The notes under the pieces: model-generated
Told to the model about the DNA's origin: nothing
Databases searched by the model: none
What the model saw: only the letters and a program-made list of their open reading frames with translations
Translations under genes and position numbers: made by a program
Source: Variovorax sp. DXTD-1
GTDB lineage: Bacteria; Pseudomonadota; Gammaproteobacteria; Burkholderiales; Burkholderiaceae_C
Direction of reading: 5' to 3'
Assembly: GCF_003984625.1 (NCBI RefSeq)
Contig: NZ_RWKH01000018.1
Span: 62,001 to 126,000, forward strand
DNA length: 64,000 nt
Shown: positions 25,216 through 34,222 of the stretch, piece by piece
How the letters are laid out: each line of letters begins with the position of its first letter
Numbering within the stretch: the stretch's first letter is position 1

Positions 25216-26508
25216 TCAACTCCGGACTTCGCCCTGCCCAAGCACCACATACTTGAGCGAGGTCAGCCCTTCGATGCCGACCGGCCCGCGTGCATGGAAC
25301 TTGTCGGTGCTGATGCCGATTTCGGCCCCCAGGCCAAACTCGAAACCGTCCGCGAAGCGTGTACTCGCATTGACCATGACGCTCGCCGAATCGACCTCTC
25401 GCAAAAAGCGCTGTGCATGCACATGGTCGCGCGTGACGATGGCGTCGGTGTGGTGGCTCGAGTAGCGGTTGATGTGCGCAATGGCTTCGTCCACGCCCTC
25501 GACCACCTTGATGCTGATCACCGCGGCAAGGTATTCCTCGGACCAGTCGGACTCGACCGCATCGACGATTTTTCCGCTTGAGTTGACGGCATCGTCCGCG
25601 CGCAGGATGCGGGCCGCGACCGGGTCGCAGCGCATTTCCACGCCCTTGGCCGCGAAGATGGCACCGATGCGGGGCAGAAAATCTTCGGCCACCGCCGCCG
25701 ATACCAAAAGGCCCTCGGCCGCGTTGCAGGGGCTGTATTTCTGGGTCTTGGCGTTGTCGACGATGCGCAGCGCCATTTCGAACTCGGCCGTGTCGTCCAC
25801 ATAGACGTGGCAATTGCCGTCCAGGTGCTTGATGACCGGCACCTTGGCGTCGCGGCTGATGCGCTCGATCAGGCCCTTGCCGCCGCGCGGAATGATCACA
25901 TCCACGAACTCGGGCATGGCGATGAGCTGGCCCACGGCCTCGCGGTCGGTGGTCTGCACCAGCTGCACCGCTTCGACCGGCAGGCCGGCCTCGGCCAGCG
26001 CCTCGGACACCAGCAGCGCCAGCGCCTTGTTCGACTCGATGGCTTCCGAGCCGCCGCGCAGGATGGCCGCGTTGCCGCTCTTGATCGCGAGGCTCGCGGC
26101 CTCGATGGTCACGTTGGGGCGGCTCTCGTAGATCATGCCGAACACGCCGATCGGCACGCGCATCTGGCCCACGCGGATGCCGCTGGGCTGCTGTTTCATG
26201 CCGATGATCTCGCCGATCACGTCGGCCATGCCCGCGAGCTGCTCGCAGCCTTCGGCCACGGTCTCGATGACCTTGGGCGTGAGCTTGAGGCGATCGACCA
26301 TCGGCGCCGGCAGGCCCGCGGCCGTGGCGCGCTCCAGGTCCTTCTGGTTGGCTTCGGAAAGGCCGGGGCCGGCTTCGCGCAGGCGCTTGGCCAGGGCCTT
26401 CAATGCTCTGTTTTTGGTAGCTGCATCCGCACGGGCCATGAGGAATGCGGCGGATTTGGCTTGCAGGCCGAGGGCCTGCATGTGCTCGCTGACGTTGAAC
26501 GCGTTCAT
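25216..26508 (-). CDS. proA: Glutamate-5-semialdehyde dehydrogenase (gamma-glutamyl phosphate reductase)
   Basis: A 430-residue NADPH-dependent enzyme reducing gamma-glutamyl phosphate to glutamate semialdehyde, the second step of proline synthesis. The aldehyde-dehydrogenase fold is clear: IYESRPNVT and [15 protein letters not shown] in the cofactor region, and the catalytic Cys in [13 protein letters not shown] (about residue 265). ATG at 26508 with AGGA upstream. It is the fourth gene of the leuS-lptE-holA-proA string, 65 bases after holA. The proB partner kinase is not in the window. Confidence 0.96.
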   Translation of the reverse strand: MNAFNVSEHMQALGLQAKSAAFLMARADAATKNRALKALAKRLREAGPGLSEANQKDLERATAAGLPAPMVDRLKLTPKVIETVAEGCEQLAGMADVIGEIIGMKQQPSGIRVGQMRVPIGVFGMIYESRPNVTIEAASLAIKSGNAAILRGGSEAIESNKALALLVSEALAEAGLPVEAVQLVQTTDREAVGQLIAMPEFVDVIIPRGGKGLIERISRDAKVPVIKHLDGNCHVYVDDTAEFEMALRIVDNAKTQKYSPCNAAEGLLVSAAVAEDFLPRIGAIFAAKGVEMRCDPVAARILRADDAVNSSGKIVDAVESDWSEEYLAAVISIKVVEGVDEAIAHINRYSSHHTDAIVTRDHVHAQRFLREVDSASVMVNASTRFADGFEFGLGAEIGISTDKFHARGPVGIEGLTSLKYVVLGQGEVRS

Positions 26509-26573
26509 GTCGGCATTTTCCTGCATTTGGATCAACCCCGGGCTTTGCACCCCTTGGTGTTGTCCCCTCGCCC

Positions 26574-27641
26574 TCAGCGAGCGGGAGCGGGGCCGCTGCT
26601 GCAGGCGCGGCACAGCATCAGGGCCAGGCGCTGCAGCGCCTGCCAGCCGCTGGCCGGCCAATCGGGCTGCTTGAGCCCCTTGCAGATGCCGTCCACCACA
26701 TGCGCGGCGCGCAGCAGCCGGGCCAGCATGCGGTCGTCGAGCCTCGGCAGCACGCGTTCGAAGGCGCGCTCGCGCGGGCCCCAGATGCGGTTTTCGCGCA
26801 GCGCCATGGGTAGCGGCCGGCCCGAGGCCATGGCGTCTTTCACGCGCTTGAGCGCGCGGATGTCCTCGGCAATGGTGTAGTGCACCAGCACCTCGGCCTC
26901 GCCTTCGGCCTGCAGTCCGTCGAGCATGCGTGCCACGCGCTGCGGATTTCCGGCCAGCACGGCTTCCGACAGCTTGAACACGTCGTAGCGCGCCACGTTG
27001 TTGACCGCGGCCTCGACCTGCTCCCAACTCAGTTCGCCCGCCGGATGCAGCAGGGCGAGCTTCTGGATTTCCTGATGCGCCGCGAGCAGGTTGCCCTCGA
27101 CGCGGTCGGCAAAGAACTGCAGCGTGCGCTGGCCTTCGTCGCCCGGCATCACGCGCTGGCCCTGCACGCCCAGGCGCTGTGCGATCCACTGCGGCAGCGC
27201 GGCGCGCTCGATGGGGTCGACCTGGATGCTGACGCCGTTGTTCTCGAGCGCCGAAAACCAGGCGCCCGTGCGCGTGGCCTTGTCCAGCCGCGGCAGCATC
27301 ACCAGCGTCAGCGTGCTGTCGTTGCCCTGCGCGGCTTCGGCCAGCTGCTGCAGCGCCGTGCTGCCGTCCTTGCCGGGCTTGCCCGATGGAATGCGGATCT
27401 CGACGATCTGCTTGTCCGCGAACAGCGAGAGCGATCCGCCCGCCGCAAGCACCGCGCTCCAGTCGAAGTGCGCGCCGGCCACGGTGTACGAGCTGCGCTC
27501 GGTGTAGCCCTGGGTGCGCGCCGCCGCGCGAATGGCATCCGCGGCCTCTTGCGCGAGCAACGGCTCGTCGCCGTGGATCGTGTAGAGGGACTTCAGTCCC
27601 TTTTGCAGATGGGGCCCGAGTTGGGCGCTGGCAAGTTGCAT
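26574..27641 (-). CDS. holA: DNA polymerase III delta subunit
   Basis: A 355-residue clamp-loader subunit that opens the beta sliding clamp. It begins [38 protein letters not shown] (read in pieces, residues 1-38), whose HGDEPLL is characteristic of the AAA-like domain I. The three-domain length is normal. The clamp-opening hydrophobic region is in the [12 protein letters not shown] segment near residue 72. Placed directly after lptE (26 bases), the usual order in beta- and gammaproteobacteria. Confidence 0.94.
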   Translation of the reverse strand: MQLASAQLGPHLQKGLKSLYTIHGDEPLLAQEAADAIRAAARTQGYTERSSYTVAGAHFDWSAVLAAGGSLSLFADKQIVEIRIPSGKPGKDGSTALQQLAEAAQGNDSTLTLVMLPRLDKATRTGAWFSALENNGVSIQVDPIERAALPQWIAQRLGVQGQRVMPGDEGQRTLQFFADRVEGNLLAAHQEIQKLALLHPAGELSWEQVEAAVNNVARYDVFKLSEAVLAGNPQRVARMLDGLQAEGEAEVLVHYTIAEDIRALKRVKDAMASGRPLPMALRENRIWGPRERAFERVLPRLDDRMLARLLRAAHVVDGICKGLKQPDWPASGWQALQRLALMLCRACSSGPAPAR

Positions 27642-27667
27642 GGATCGCGGCAGGCGCAGGCTTGCGC

Positions 27668-28189
27668 CTAGAGTTCCTTGACGGCCGCCAGTCGGCGCAT
27701 CAGCTGCTGCGCGATGTCGGCCTGCATGTCGCGGTACAGCAGCTCGGCCTCGCCGTCCTTCGCGAGCGCATTGGTTTCGTTGAAGCTCAGGTCGCGCGTC
27801 TGCGACACCTCGGTCGGCGGCAGCAATGTCTTGCCGCCGGGCGTGCGCAGCGAGAAGCGCACGCGCAGCTGCAGTTGCAGCTCGCGAAGCGCGCCGGCCG
27901 AGTTGGTCGAGATCACGATGCGGTCGCGGTTCTCGCCAAGAATCTCGAGGATCGCATCGGCGGTCTGCGCCTCGGTGGGCGGCACCAGCGTGACGGTGCC
28001 GGCGGCGCGCATTTCGCGGCGCAGCCGGTTGATGAGCTCCGAATTGCCCGACACGGCCAGCGTCTTGAACGCGAACACGGGCGCCTTGCGCAGCTCGAAC
28101 CCGCAGCCGGCCAGCGCAAGGCTCGCGCCCGCGGCGGACAGGCCCAGTAGAAAGCCGCGGCGCGGCAGCGAGGCAATTCGATTGTTCAT
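27668..28189 (-). CDS. lptE: LPS-assembly lipoprotein LptE
   Basis: A 173-residue outer-membrane lipoprotein that plugs LptD and helps insert lipopolysaccharide. The lipobox LAGC places lipidated Cys29. The signal region begins [14 protein letters not shown], with an Arg pair ahead of the hydrophobic core that resembles a Tat motif. The mature part [19 protein letters not shown] is the typical LptE start. The gene lies 13 bases after leuS and 26 before holA, the conserved leuS-lptE-holA order. Confidence 0.93.
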   Translation of the reverse strand: MNNRIASLPRRGFLLGLSAAGASLALAGCGFELRKAPVFAFKTLAVSGNSELINRLRREMRAAGTVTLVPPTEAQTADAILEILGENRDRIVISTNSAGALRELQLQLRVRFSLRTPGGKTLLPPTEVSQTRDLSFNETNALAKDGEAELLYRDMQADIAQQLMRRLAAVKEL

Positions 28190-28202
28190 GCTTGTGTGTT
28201 AC

Positions 28203-30833
28203 TCAAATGACCACGTTGACCAGGCGGCCGGGCACCACGATGACGCGCTTGGCCGGTGCGCCTTCCGCGAACTTGACGAAGTCGTCGCACGAGAGCGCGA
28301 GCTGCTCGATCTCGGCCTTGGAAGCGCCGGCCGGCACGCGCAGCGCGCCGCGCAGCTTGCCGTTGACCTGGAGCATGAGCTCGATCTCGTCCTGCTCGAG
28401 CGCACTCACGTCCACCACCGGCCAGGGTGCGTCGAGCAGATTGCCCAGTTCCTTGTCGTAGCCGAGCTGCTGCCAGAGCTGGAACGCGATGTGCGGCGTG
28501 GCAGGGTAGAGGCAGCGCAGCAGTATGCCGAAGCCTTCGCGCAGCGCGGCCGCATCGGCAGGGCTGCCATCGGGCTTGAAGCCTTCGAGCGCGTTGAGCA
28601 GCTTCATCGCACCTGACACCACCGTGTTGTATTGCATGCGCTGGTAGTCGTAGTCGACCTGGCGCAGCACCGTGTGCACCTCGCGGCGCAGCGCCTGGGC
28701 GTTCTTGCCGAAAGACTGGCCGCCGATGGCTGCCGGTTGCACGTCAGCCTGCGCTACGCCGAAGTTCCACACCCGGCGCAGGAACCGGTAGCTGCCTTCG
28801 ACGGCCGCGTCGTTCCACTCGAGCGTGGCTTCGGGCGGCGCGGTGAACATGGTGTACAGGCGCGCGGTGTCGGCGCCGTACTTCTCGATCAGGTCCTGCG
28901 GGTCGACGCCGTTGCGCTCGCTCTTGCCCATCTTGCCGACACCGCCGTACTCGACCTTGGTGCCGTCGGCGGTGGTGCCGCCGACGATGCGGCCCTGCGC
29001 GTCGAGCACGGGCGTCACCTCCAGCGGGGGGTGGTAGTTCTTGCCGCCTTTTTCGTCGCGGTGGTAGTAGATGTGATTCAGCACCATGCCCTGCGTGAGC
29101 AGCTTGCTGAAGGGCTCGTCGACCTTCACCAGGCCCAGGTCGCGCATCACCTTGGTCCAGAAGCGCGCATACAGCAGGTGAAGAATCGCATGCTCGATGC
29201 CGCCGATGTACTGGTCCATCGGCATCCAGTAGTCCGCGCCCCCGGCCACCATCGCCTGGTCGTTCTTCGGGTCGCAGTAGCGCATGAAGTACCACGAGCT
29301 GTCGACGAAGGTGTCCATCGTGTCGGTCTCGCGCCGCGCGGCCTTGCCGCACACGGGGCAGACCACGCCGGCGTGAAAGCCTTCGTGCTTGGCCAGCGGG
29401 TTGCCCGAGCCGTCGGGCACGCAGTCGGTCGGCAGCACCACGGGCAGGTCCTTCTCGGGGACCGGCACCGCGCCGTGTTCTTCGCAATGGATGATCGGGA
29501 TCGGCGTGCCCCAGTAGCGCTGGCGGCTCACGCCCCAGTCGCGCAGGCGCCAGGTGGTCTGCATTTCGCCCAGGCCCTTCTGGGCGAGCGCGTGCGCCAC
29601 GGCGGCCACGGCCTCCTTGTGGGTCATGCCGCTGAAGTTGTCGGAGTTGATGGTCACGCCACGCTGTTTGTCGCCGTACCAGTCCTGCCACTTGTGATAG
29701 TCGAAGTGCGGCTCGTCGTCGACCAGCACCACCTGGATGATCTCGATGCCGTACTTGTTGGCAAAGGCGAAGTCGCGCTCGTCGTGCGCGGGCACGCCCA
29801 TCACGGCGCCGTCGCCGTAGTTGATGAGCACGTAGTTGCCCACCCACACCGGCACCTGCTCATCGGTGATCGGGTGCGTCACCGTGAGGCCCGTGGGCAC
29901 GCCCTTCTTTTCCTGCGTGGCGAGCTCGGCCTCGGTGGTGCCGCCGGCCTTGCATTCCTCGATGAAGGCCGCGACCTTGGGATCGAGCGTGGCGGCGTGC
30001 GCGGCCAGCGGATGCTCGGGCGCCACGGCGCAGAAGGTCACGCCCATGATGGTGTCGGCGCGCGTGGTGAACACGTACATGTGGCCGTCCTGGATCAGCT
30101 GGCCGCCCGCGTCCTTGATGTCGTGCGTGAAGGCGAAGCGCACGCCCTCGCTCTTGCCGATCCAGTTCTCCTGCATCAGCTTGACCCGTTCGGGCCAGCC
30201 CGGCAGCTTGTGCTGCGTGTGCTCGAGCAGCTCTTCGGCGTAGTCGCTGATCTTCAGGTAGTAGCCCGGGATTTCGCGGCGTTCGACCGTGGCGCCGGTG
30301 CGCCAGCCCTTGCCGTCGATCACCTGCTCGTTGGCCAGCACGGTCTGGTCGACCGGGTCCCAGTTGACGACCTGGGTCTTGCGGTAGGCAATGCCCTTTT
30401 CGAGCATCTTCAGGAACAGCCACTGGTTCCACTTGTAGTAGCTCGGGTCGCAGGTGGCGATCTCGCGGCTCCAGTCGATGGCCAGGCCCATGGCCTGGAG
30501 CTGGCCGCGCATGTAGTCGATGTTCTCGTAGGTCCACTTGGCCGGCGGCACGCCGTTCTTCAGCGCCGCGTTTTCGGCCGGCAGGCCGAAGGCGTCCCAG
30601 CCCATGGGCATGAGCACGTTGTAGCCGCTCATGCGCAGGTAGCGCGTGAGCATGTCGTTGATGGTGTAGTTGCGCACATGGCCCATGTGCAGCTTGCCGC
30701 TGGGGTACGGCAGCATCGAGCAGGCGTAATACTTTTTGCGGCTCGCGTCCTCGGTGACGCGGTAGGCATCGGCGGCGCTCCATTGCGCCTGGGCAGCGGA
30801 CTCGACGTCGCTGGGTTTGTAGCTGGGGTTCAT
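28203..30833 (-). CDS. leuS: Leucyl-tRNA synthetase
   Basis: An 876-residue class I synthetase charging tRNA-Leu. The HIGH-type motif is in [14 protein letters not shown] (about residues 42-55). The CP1 editing domain, a zinc-type Cys pair CPVCG and the C-terminal anticodon and leucine-specific domains are all present. The second signature reads KMGKS instead of the usual KMSKS, in [14 protein letters not shown] near residue 630. The ATG at 30833 starts [11 protein letters not shown]. First gene of the leuS-lptE-holA-proA string. Confidence 0.97.
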   Translation of the reverse strand: MNPSYKPSDVESAAQAQWSAADAYRVTEDASRKKYYACSMLPYPSGKLHMGHVRNYTINDMLTRYLRMSGYNVLMPMGWDAFGLPAENAALKNGVPPAKWTYENIDYMRGQLQAMGLAIDWSREIATCDPSYYKWNQWLFLKMLEKGIAYRKTQVVNWDPVDQTVLANEQVIDGKGWRTGATVERREIPGYYLKISDYAEELLEHTQHKLPGWPERVKLMQENWIGKSEGVRFAFTHDIKDAGGQLIQDGHMYVFTTRADTIMGVTFCAVAPEHPLAAHAATLDPKVAAFIEECKAGGTTEAELATQEKKGVPTGLTVTHPITDEQVPVWVGNYVLINYGDGAVMGVPAHDERDFAFANKYGIEIIQVVLVDDEPHFDYHKWQDWYGDKQRGVTINSDNFSGMTHKEAVAAVAHALAQKGLGEMQTTWRLRDWGVSRQRYWGTPIPIIHCEEHGAVPVPEKDLPVVLPTDCVPDGSGNPLAKHEGFHAGVVCPVCGKAARRETDTMDTFVDSSWYFMRYCDPKNDQAMVAGGADYWMPMDQYIGGIEHAILHLLYARFWTKVMRDLGLVKVDEPFSKLLTQGMVLNHIYYHRDEKGGKNYHPPLEVTPVLDAQGRIVGGTTADGTKVEYGGVGKMGKSERNGVDPQDLIEKYGADTARLYTMFTAPPEATLEWNDAAVEGSYRFLRRVWNFGVAQADVQPAAIGGQSFGKNAQALRREVHTVLRQVDYDYQRMQYNTVVSGAMKLLNALEGFKPDGSPADAAALREGFGILLRCLYPATPHIAFQLWQQLGYDKELGNLLDAPWPVVDVSALEQDEIELMLQVNGKLRGALRVPAGASKAEIEQLALSCDDFVKFAEGAPAKRVIVVPGRLVNVVI

Positions 30834-30975
30834 GACGGTTCGGCAGGAGCCCGGCTCGGAGCGGCCGGGGAAGGCGGATTATCGCGCCCGGGCGGCCCCC
30901 TGCCCGCCAGACTCTAGACTTGAGGCACGCAACCTGCATGTTGCGCGGGTCATGCCCGCCCTGGCCCGCCCCTGG

Positions 30976-30998
30976 TGCCCGGCCCCGGGCATGTTTTT
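30976..30998 (+). terminator. Terminator-like hairpin in the leader of the Bug gene
   Basis: TGCCCG (30976-30981) and CGGGCA (30986-30991) form a 6-bp GC-rich stem with loop GCCC, followed by TGTTTTT. It points rightward and ends 19 bases before the Bug-protein ATG at 31017, with no rightward gene before it back to leuS. A second dyad, CGCAAC...GTTGCG (near 30928-30945), lies upstream. This is the layout of a transcription attenuator or of a small RNA end; which is unproven. Confidence 0.45.
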
Positions 30999-31016
30999 CG
31001 CACCGCCTGGAACGCC

Positions 31017-31994
31017 ATGAAACTGCTGCTGAAACACCTCGCTCTGGGCCTCGCGGCCGCCGCCAGCCTTGCCGTGCTGCCGCTCCATGCGCAGCAGAAC
31101 AACGACAAGCCGCTGCGCATCGTGGTGCCCTTCGCCCCCGGCGGGGCGCAGGACGTGATCGCCCGCTACCTGGGCGCCAAGCTCACCGAGAAGCTCGGCG
31201 GCAGCGTCATCGTCGACAACAAGGCGGGCGCGGGCGGCATCCTGGCCGCCGATGCGGTGGCCAAGGCGACGGACGGCGCCACGGTGCTGCTGGCGACCGG
31301 CGGCGCCATCACCGTCGCGCCCCACCTGCAGGCCAAGCTGCCCTACGACCCGGTGCACGACCTCGCGCCCGTGGCCCTGGTCGGCGATACGCCGATGACC
31401 TTGGCCGTGCGCACCGAAAGCCCCTACAAGACCGTGGCCGACGTGCTGCGCGACGCCAAGGCCAAGCCGGGCCAGGTGACCTATGCCTCCACCGGCAACG
31501 GCACGGTGTCGCATCTCACGGGCGCGCTGCTGGCGCAGGCGGGCGGCGTAAACCTGCTGCATGTGCCGTATCGCGGCGCGGCGCCGGCGCTGACCGACCT
31601 GCTGGGCGGACAGGTGGCGCTGATCGTCACCAGCGCCGCCTCCATCGAGCCGATGGTTGCGAGCGGCAAGGCCCGCGTGCTCGGCACCTTCTCGCGCGCG
31701 GCCCTGCCCAGCCTCGGCACGCCGCCGACGGTGGCCGAAGCGACGAGCCTCGCCGGCATGGACGTGCCGGTCTGGGTCGGCGTGATGGCGCCCGCGCGCA
31801 TGCCGGCCGCCAGCGTGGAGAAGCTCTCCGCGGCGCTGGTCGAGGTATGCAATCTGCCGGAAACGAAACAGCGTTTCGCGCAATTGGGCGCGGTGAATAC
31901 CTGCGGCGGCGGCGCGGCGCTGGCCAAGGTCATTTCGGAAGACAGCCAGCGCTGGGCGAAGGTGATCAAGCAGGGCGGAATCAAGGTTGACTGA
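31017..31994 (+). CDS. Bug family tripartite tricarboxylate transporter substrate-binding protein
   Basis: A 325-residue periplasmic binding protein of the Bug/TctC family, which is greatly expanded in Burkholderiales. Signal peptide of about 25 residues ending LHAQQ; then the family motif KPLRIVVPFAPGGAQDVIARYL, with PFAPGG and the conserved Asp of the carboxylate-binding loop. It continues with IVDNKAGAGG, ADAV and a YASTGNGT segment. These proteins bind carboxylates or amino acids. No TctA/TctB membrane genes are adjacent, as is common. Its last 8 bases overlap the start of the octopine-dehydrogenase-family gene, which suggests a shared substrate. Confidence 0.9.
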   Translation: MKLLLKHLALGLAAAASLAVLPLHAQQNNDKPLRIVVPFAPGGAQDVIARYLGAKLTEKLGGSVIVDNKAGAGGILAADAVAKATDGATVLLATGGAITVAPHLQAKLPYDPVHDLAPVALVGDTPMTLAVRTESPYKTVADVLRDAKAKPGQVTYASTGNGTVSHLTGALLAQAGGVNLLHVPYRGAAPALTDLLGGQVALIVTSAASIEPMVASGKARVLGTFSRAALPSLGTPPTVAEATSLAGMDVPVWVGVMAPARMPAASVEKLSAALVEVCNLPETKQRFAQLGAVNTCGGGAALAKVISEDSQRWAKVIKQGGIKVD

Positions 31995-33066
31995 GACAGC
32001 TGGCAAGCGCTTGCGCGTCGGCATCGCGGGCACCGGAGCGATTGCGCTCGCCAGCGCCGCATGGCTGCGACAGGCGGGCCACGGTGTCATGCTCTGGTCG
32101 CCGGGCGGCCAGGGCGCCGAGGCCTTGCGCACGCAGCCGTTGGAAGCCAGTGGTGTGCAGCCGTGCGCCGTCACGGTCGAAGTCGCCGACGATGCGGAGC
32201 GGCTTTGCCTTGCGTCGGAGGTGCTGCTGCTCGCACTGCCGGTCAACGGCCACCGGCGCGTGATGGATGCATTGCTGCCCTTTCTGCGCGACGGGCAGAC
32301 GGTGATCGTCAGCTCGATGGCCTCGCTGTCTGCGCTCTATCTCCATGAAAGAGCGCGGCGCGCAGGCAAGCGGATCACCGTCGCGAGCTTCGGCACCACG
32401 GTGCTGACCGCGCGCCGGGAGTCGGGCACGCAGGTCAAGGTGATGACGCGGCGCAAGGCGGTCGGAGTGTCCGCCCTGCCGGGCGCGGACCTCGCGGAGG
32501 CCCTCGCCCTGTGCTCCGCGCTGTTCGGCGACGGCTTCTTCCCGCAGGAAAACACGCTCGCCAGCGCGCTCGCAAACGTCAATCCGCAATCCCATGGGCC
32601 GCTCGCCGTCTTCAACTGGACCCGCATCGAGCGCGCGGAAAACTGGCCGCAGTACCACTGCATGACGCCCGGCGTGGCCCGCGCGATCGAGGCGCTGGAC
32701 CTGGAACGGCGGGCCGTGGCCAAGGCCTTCGGCATCGAACTCGGGCCCATCGAGGAACACTTCGCGCGCTCCTTCGGCACGGCATCAGCACGGCTCGAAG
32801 ACATTGCTGCCGAACTGCACGCCAAACGTGGCGGTCCGCCGGGGCCGGTGCGCACCGACACGCGCTACGTGACCGAAGACATGCCCTACGGCCTGGCTTT
32901 CGTAGAGGCGCTGGGGCGGATCGCCGGCGTGCCCACGCCCGCGACGCGCACCATCGTGGACGCCGCCTCGCTGGTCAGCGGCACCGACTTCAGGCAAGAG
33001 AACGACCTGCTGGCGCCGCTCAACCTGGCCGGCGAAACCGTGGCCGGGCTGCTCGCCCGCCTATGA
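31987..33066 (+). CDS. NAD/NADP octopine/nopaline dehydrogenase family protein
   Basis: A 359-residue oxidoreductase. N-terminal Rossmann fold starts VGIAGTGAIALASAAWL (about residues 11-27). The C-terminal octopine-dehydrogenase domain contains NPQSHGPLAVFNW with the conserved His and Asn. Relatives oxidise or form N-(carboxyalkyl)amino acids (opines) or related secondary amines. The only reasonable start is the TTG at 31987, with AGGGCGGA a few bases upstream; it lies inside the Bug gene. The stop overlaps the convergent AhpD-like gene by 6 bases. The substrate is unknown. Confidence 0.82.
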   Translation: MTETAGKRLRVGIAGTGAIALASAAWLRQAGHGVMLWSPGGQGAEALRTQPLEASGVQPCAVTVEVADDAERLCLASEVLLLALPVNGHRRVMDALLPFLRDGQTVIVSSMASLSALYLHERARRAGKRITVASFGTTVLTARRESGTQVKVMTRRKAVGVSALPGADLAEALALCSALFGDGFFPQENTLASALANVNPQSHGPLAVFNWTRIERAENWPQYHCMTPGVARAIEALDLERRAVAKAFGIELGPIEEHFARSFGTASARLEDIAAELHAKRGGPPGPVRTDTRYVTEDMPYGLAFVEALGRIAGVPTPATRTIVDAASLVSGTDFRQENDLLAPLNLAGETVAGLLARL

Positions 33067-33660
33067 AGTTGCCGTTGCCTCGGGAAAGACCGGCTCGCCC
33101 AGGTTGAGCATCAGCCGGTTGGCCCAGGCAAAAAGCGCCACCGCGTGGATCAGGTCGAGGATCTCGAGTTCGGTCAGGCCCACCTCCTTCAGCGCTCGCA
33201 CGTCCTCGGCCGATACCTTGTCGGGCTCGGCGCCCAGGCGTATCGAAAATTCGACGATGGCCTTTTCGCGCGCCGTGGTGCCCGCCGAGGCCGGCTCTTC
33301 GAACACCTGCGAAATCACGTCGTTGCGCTTGGCAAGCTGCTCGAAGCGCTGCGCATGCACCGAGGCGCAATACACGCAGCCGTTGACGCGCGATTCCACC
33401 GTGGCACCCAGCTCGCGCTCGGCCCGCGGCATGCCGCCCGGCGCAAACATGATCGCGTTGAAGGCGATGGAGCGCTGCAGCAGCATCTCGGGCTGATGCG
33501 CCAGCACGAGGAAGTAAGGCGAGGTGCGCGCCTGCGGGCTCATCTCGTCGAGCGCGGCCAGCTGGGCCGGCGTGGCGGCGGCAACGTCGACCGGATCGAG
33601 CCAGGGCTTCCAGCTCAGCACCTCGTTGGTAAAGCCTTTGATGCGAATCGGCGTGGTCAT
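33061..33660 (-). CDS. AhpD-fold alkylhydroperoxidase/CMD domain protein (catalytic type)
   Basis: A 199-residue carboxymuconolactone-decarboxylase/AhpD-fold protein. It has the redox motif NGCVYCASVHAQ, with Cys95, Cys98 and His102, and an upstream acidic residue in VESRVN (Glu89) as in AhpD. It resembles the alkylhydroperoxidase-domain family called Avi_7169. The ATG overlaps the stop of the preceding CMD gene by 4 bases (ATGA), so the two are probably made in equal amounts and may form a hetero-oligomer. Likely peroxide or thiol redox activity; substrate unknown. Confidence 0.85.
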   Translation of the reverse strand: MTTPIRIKGFTNEVLSWKPWLDPVDVAAATPAQLAALDEMSPQARTSPYFLVLAHQPEMLLQRSIAFNAIMFAPGGMPRAERELGATVESRVNGCVYCASVHAQRFEQLAKRNDVISQVFEEPASAGTTAREKAIVEFSIRLGAEPDKVSAEDVRALKEVGLTELEILDLIHAVALFAWANRLMLNLGEPVFPEATATS

Positions 33661-34181
33661 TGCGACACCTCCGCAGCCGCCAAGGCCTGCAGGCCCGCGA
33701 CCATGCGTATCTGGTAGGACAAGAAGGCAATCAGCTGGCCCAGCGCGACGATCGCAGGGGTCGAAAGGCCTGCCTGGGCCAGCGCGTCGACCGAGGCCTT
33801 GTCGCCCTCGATGGGCCGCTCGATCAAACTGGCGGTGAACGCCAGCACCGTGCGCAGGCGTGCATCCGCCACCGGTGCGCCGCTTCCCACGGCGGCAACC
33901 AGTTCCCGGTCCACGCCTTCGGCCAGCAAGCGCTCGCGGTAGTGCGCGGCAAGCGTCGCGGCTTTCGAGACACCGCAGGCGTGCAGCGCCACCAGCAGGC
34001 GCTCGGCCACCGAAAGGCCCTCCACCGTGGACGAGAACATGGCGTCGTAGCTGCCCTGCGTGGCCGCCACGACCTTGTCGCGCTGCAGCCGCAGCATGCG
34101 GGTGGGCTGGGTTGGTGCCAGCGGCACCGAGGCGTCGACCACGTCGAGCGGTATGGATGCGTCGTAGGAGGTTGTTGTCAT
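33657..34181 (-). CDS. CMD domain protein lacking the redox cysteine pair
   Basis: A 174-residue helical protein of the CMD/AhpD fold resembling the family called Avi_7170. The region matching the AhpD active site reads LHACGVSKAATLAAHY: one Cys (69) and one His (80), but no CxxC, so it cannot form the usual disulfide. Its stop overlaps the start of the intact AhpD-like gene. It lies 41 bases after the flavin monooxygenase-like gene. A structural or regulatory partner subunit is the simplest reading (inference). Confidence 0.8.
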   Translation of the reverse strand: MTTTSYDASIPLDVVDASVPLAPTQPTRMLRLQRDKVVAATQGSYDAMFSSTVEGLSVAERLLVALHACGVSKAATLAAHYRERLLAEGVDRELVAAVGSGAPVADARLRTVLAFTASLIERPIEGDKASVDALAQAGLSTPAIVALGQLIAFLSYQIRMVAGLQALAAAEVSQ

Positions 34182-34222
34182 GCGTTTCAGTTCAATCAAT
34201 CCGGTTGAATGGGTCTGCAGGT

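Noticed and set aside
28632..30917. A 761-codon open frame antisense to leuS
   Set aside because: Compositional shadow; it contains no family motifs, while leuS is certain.
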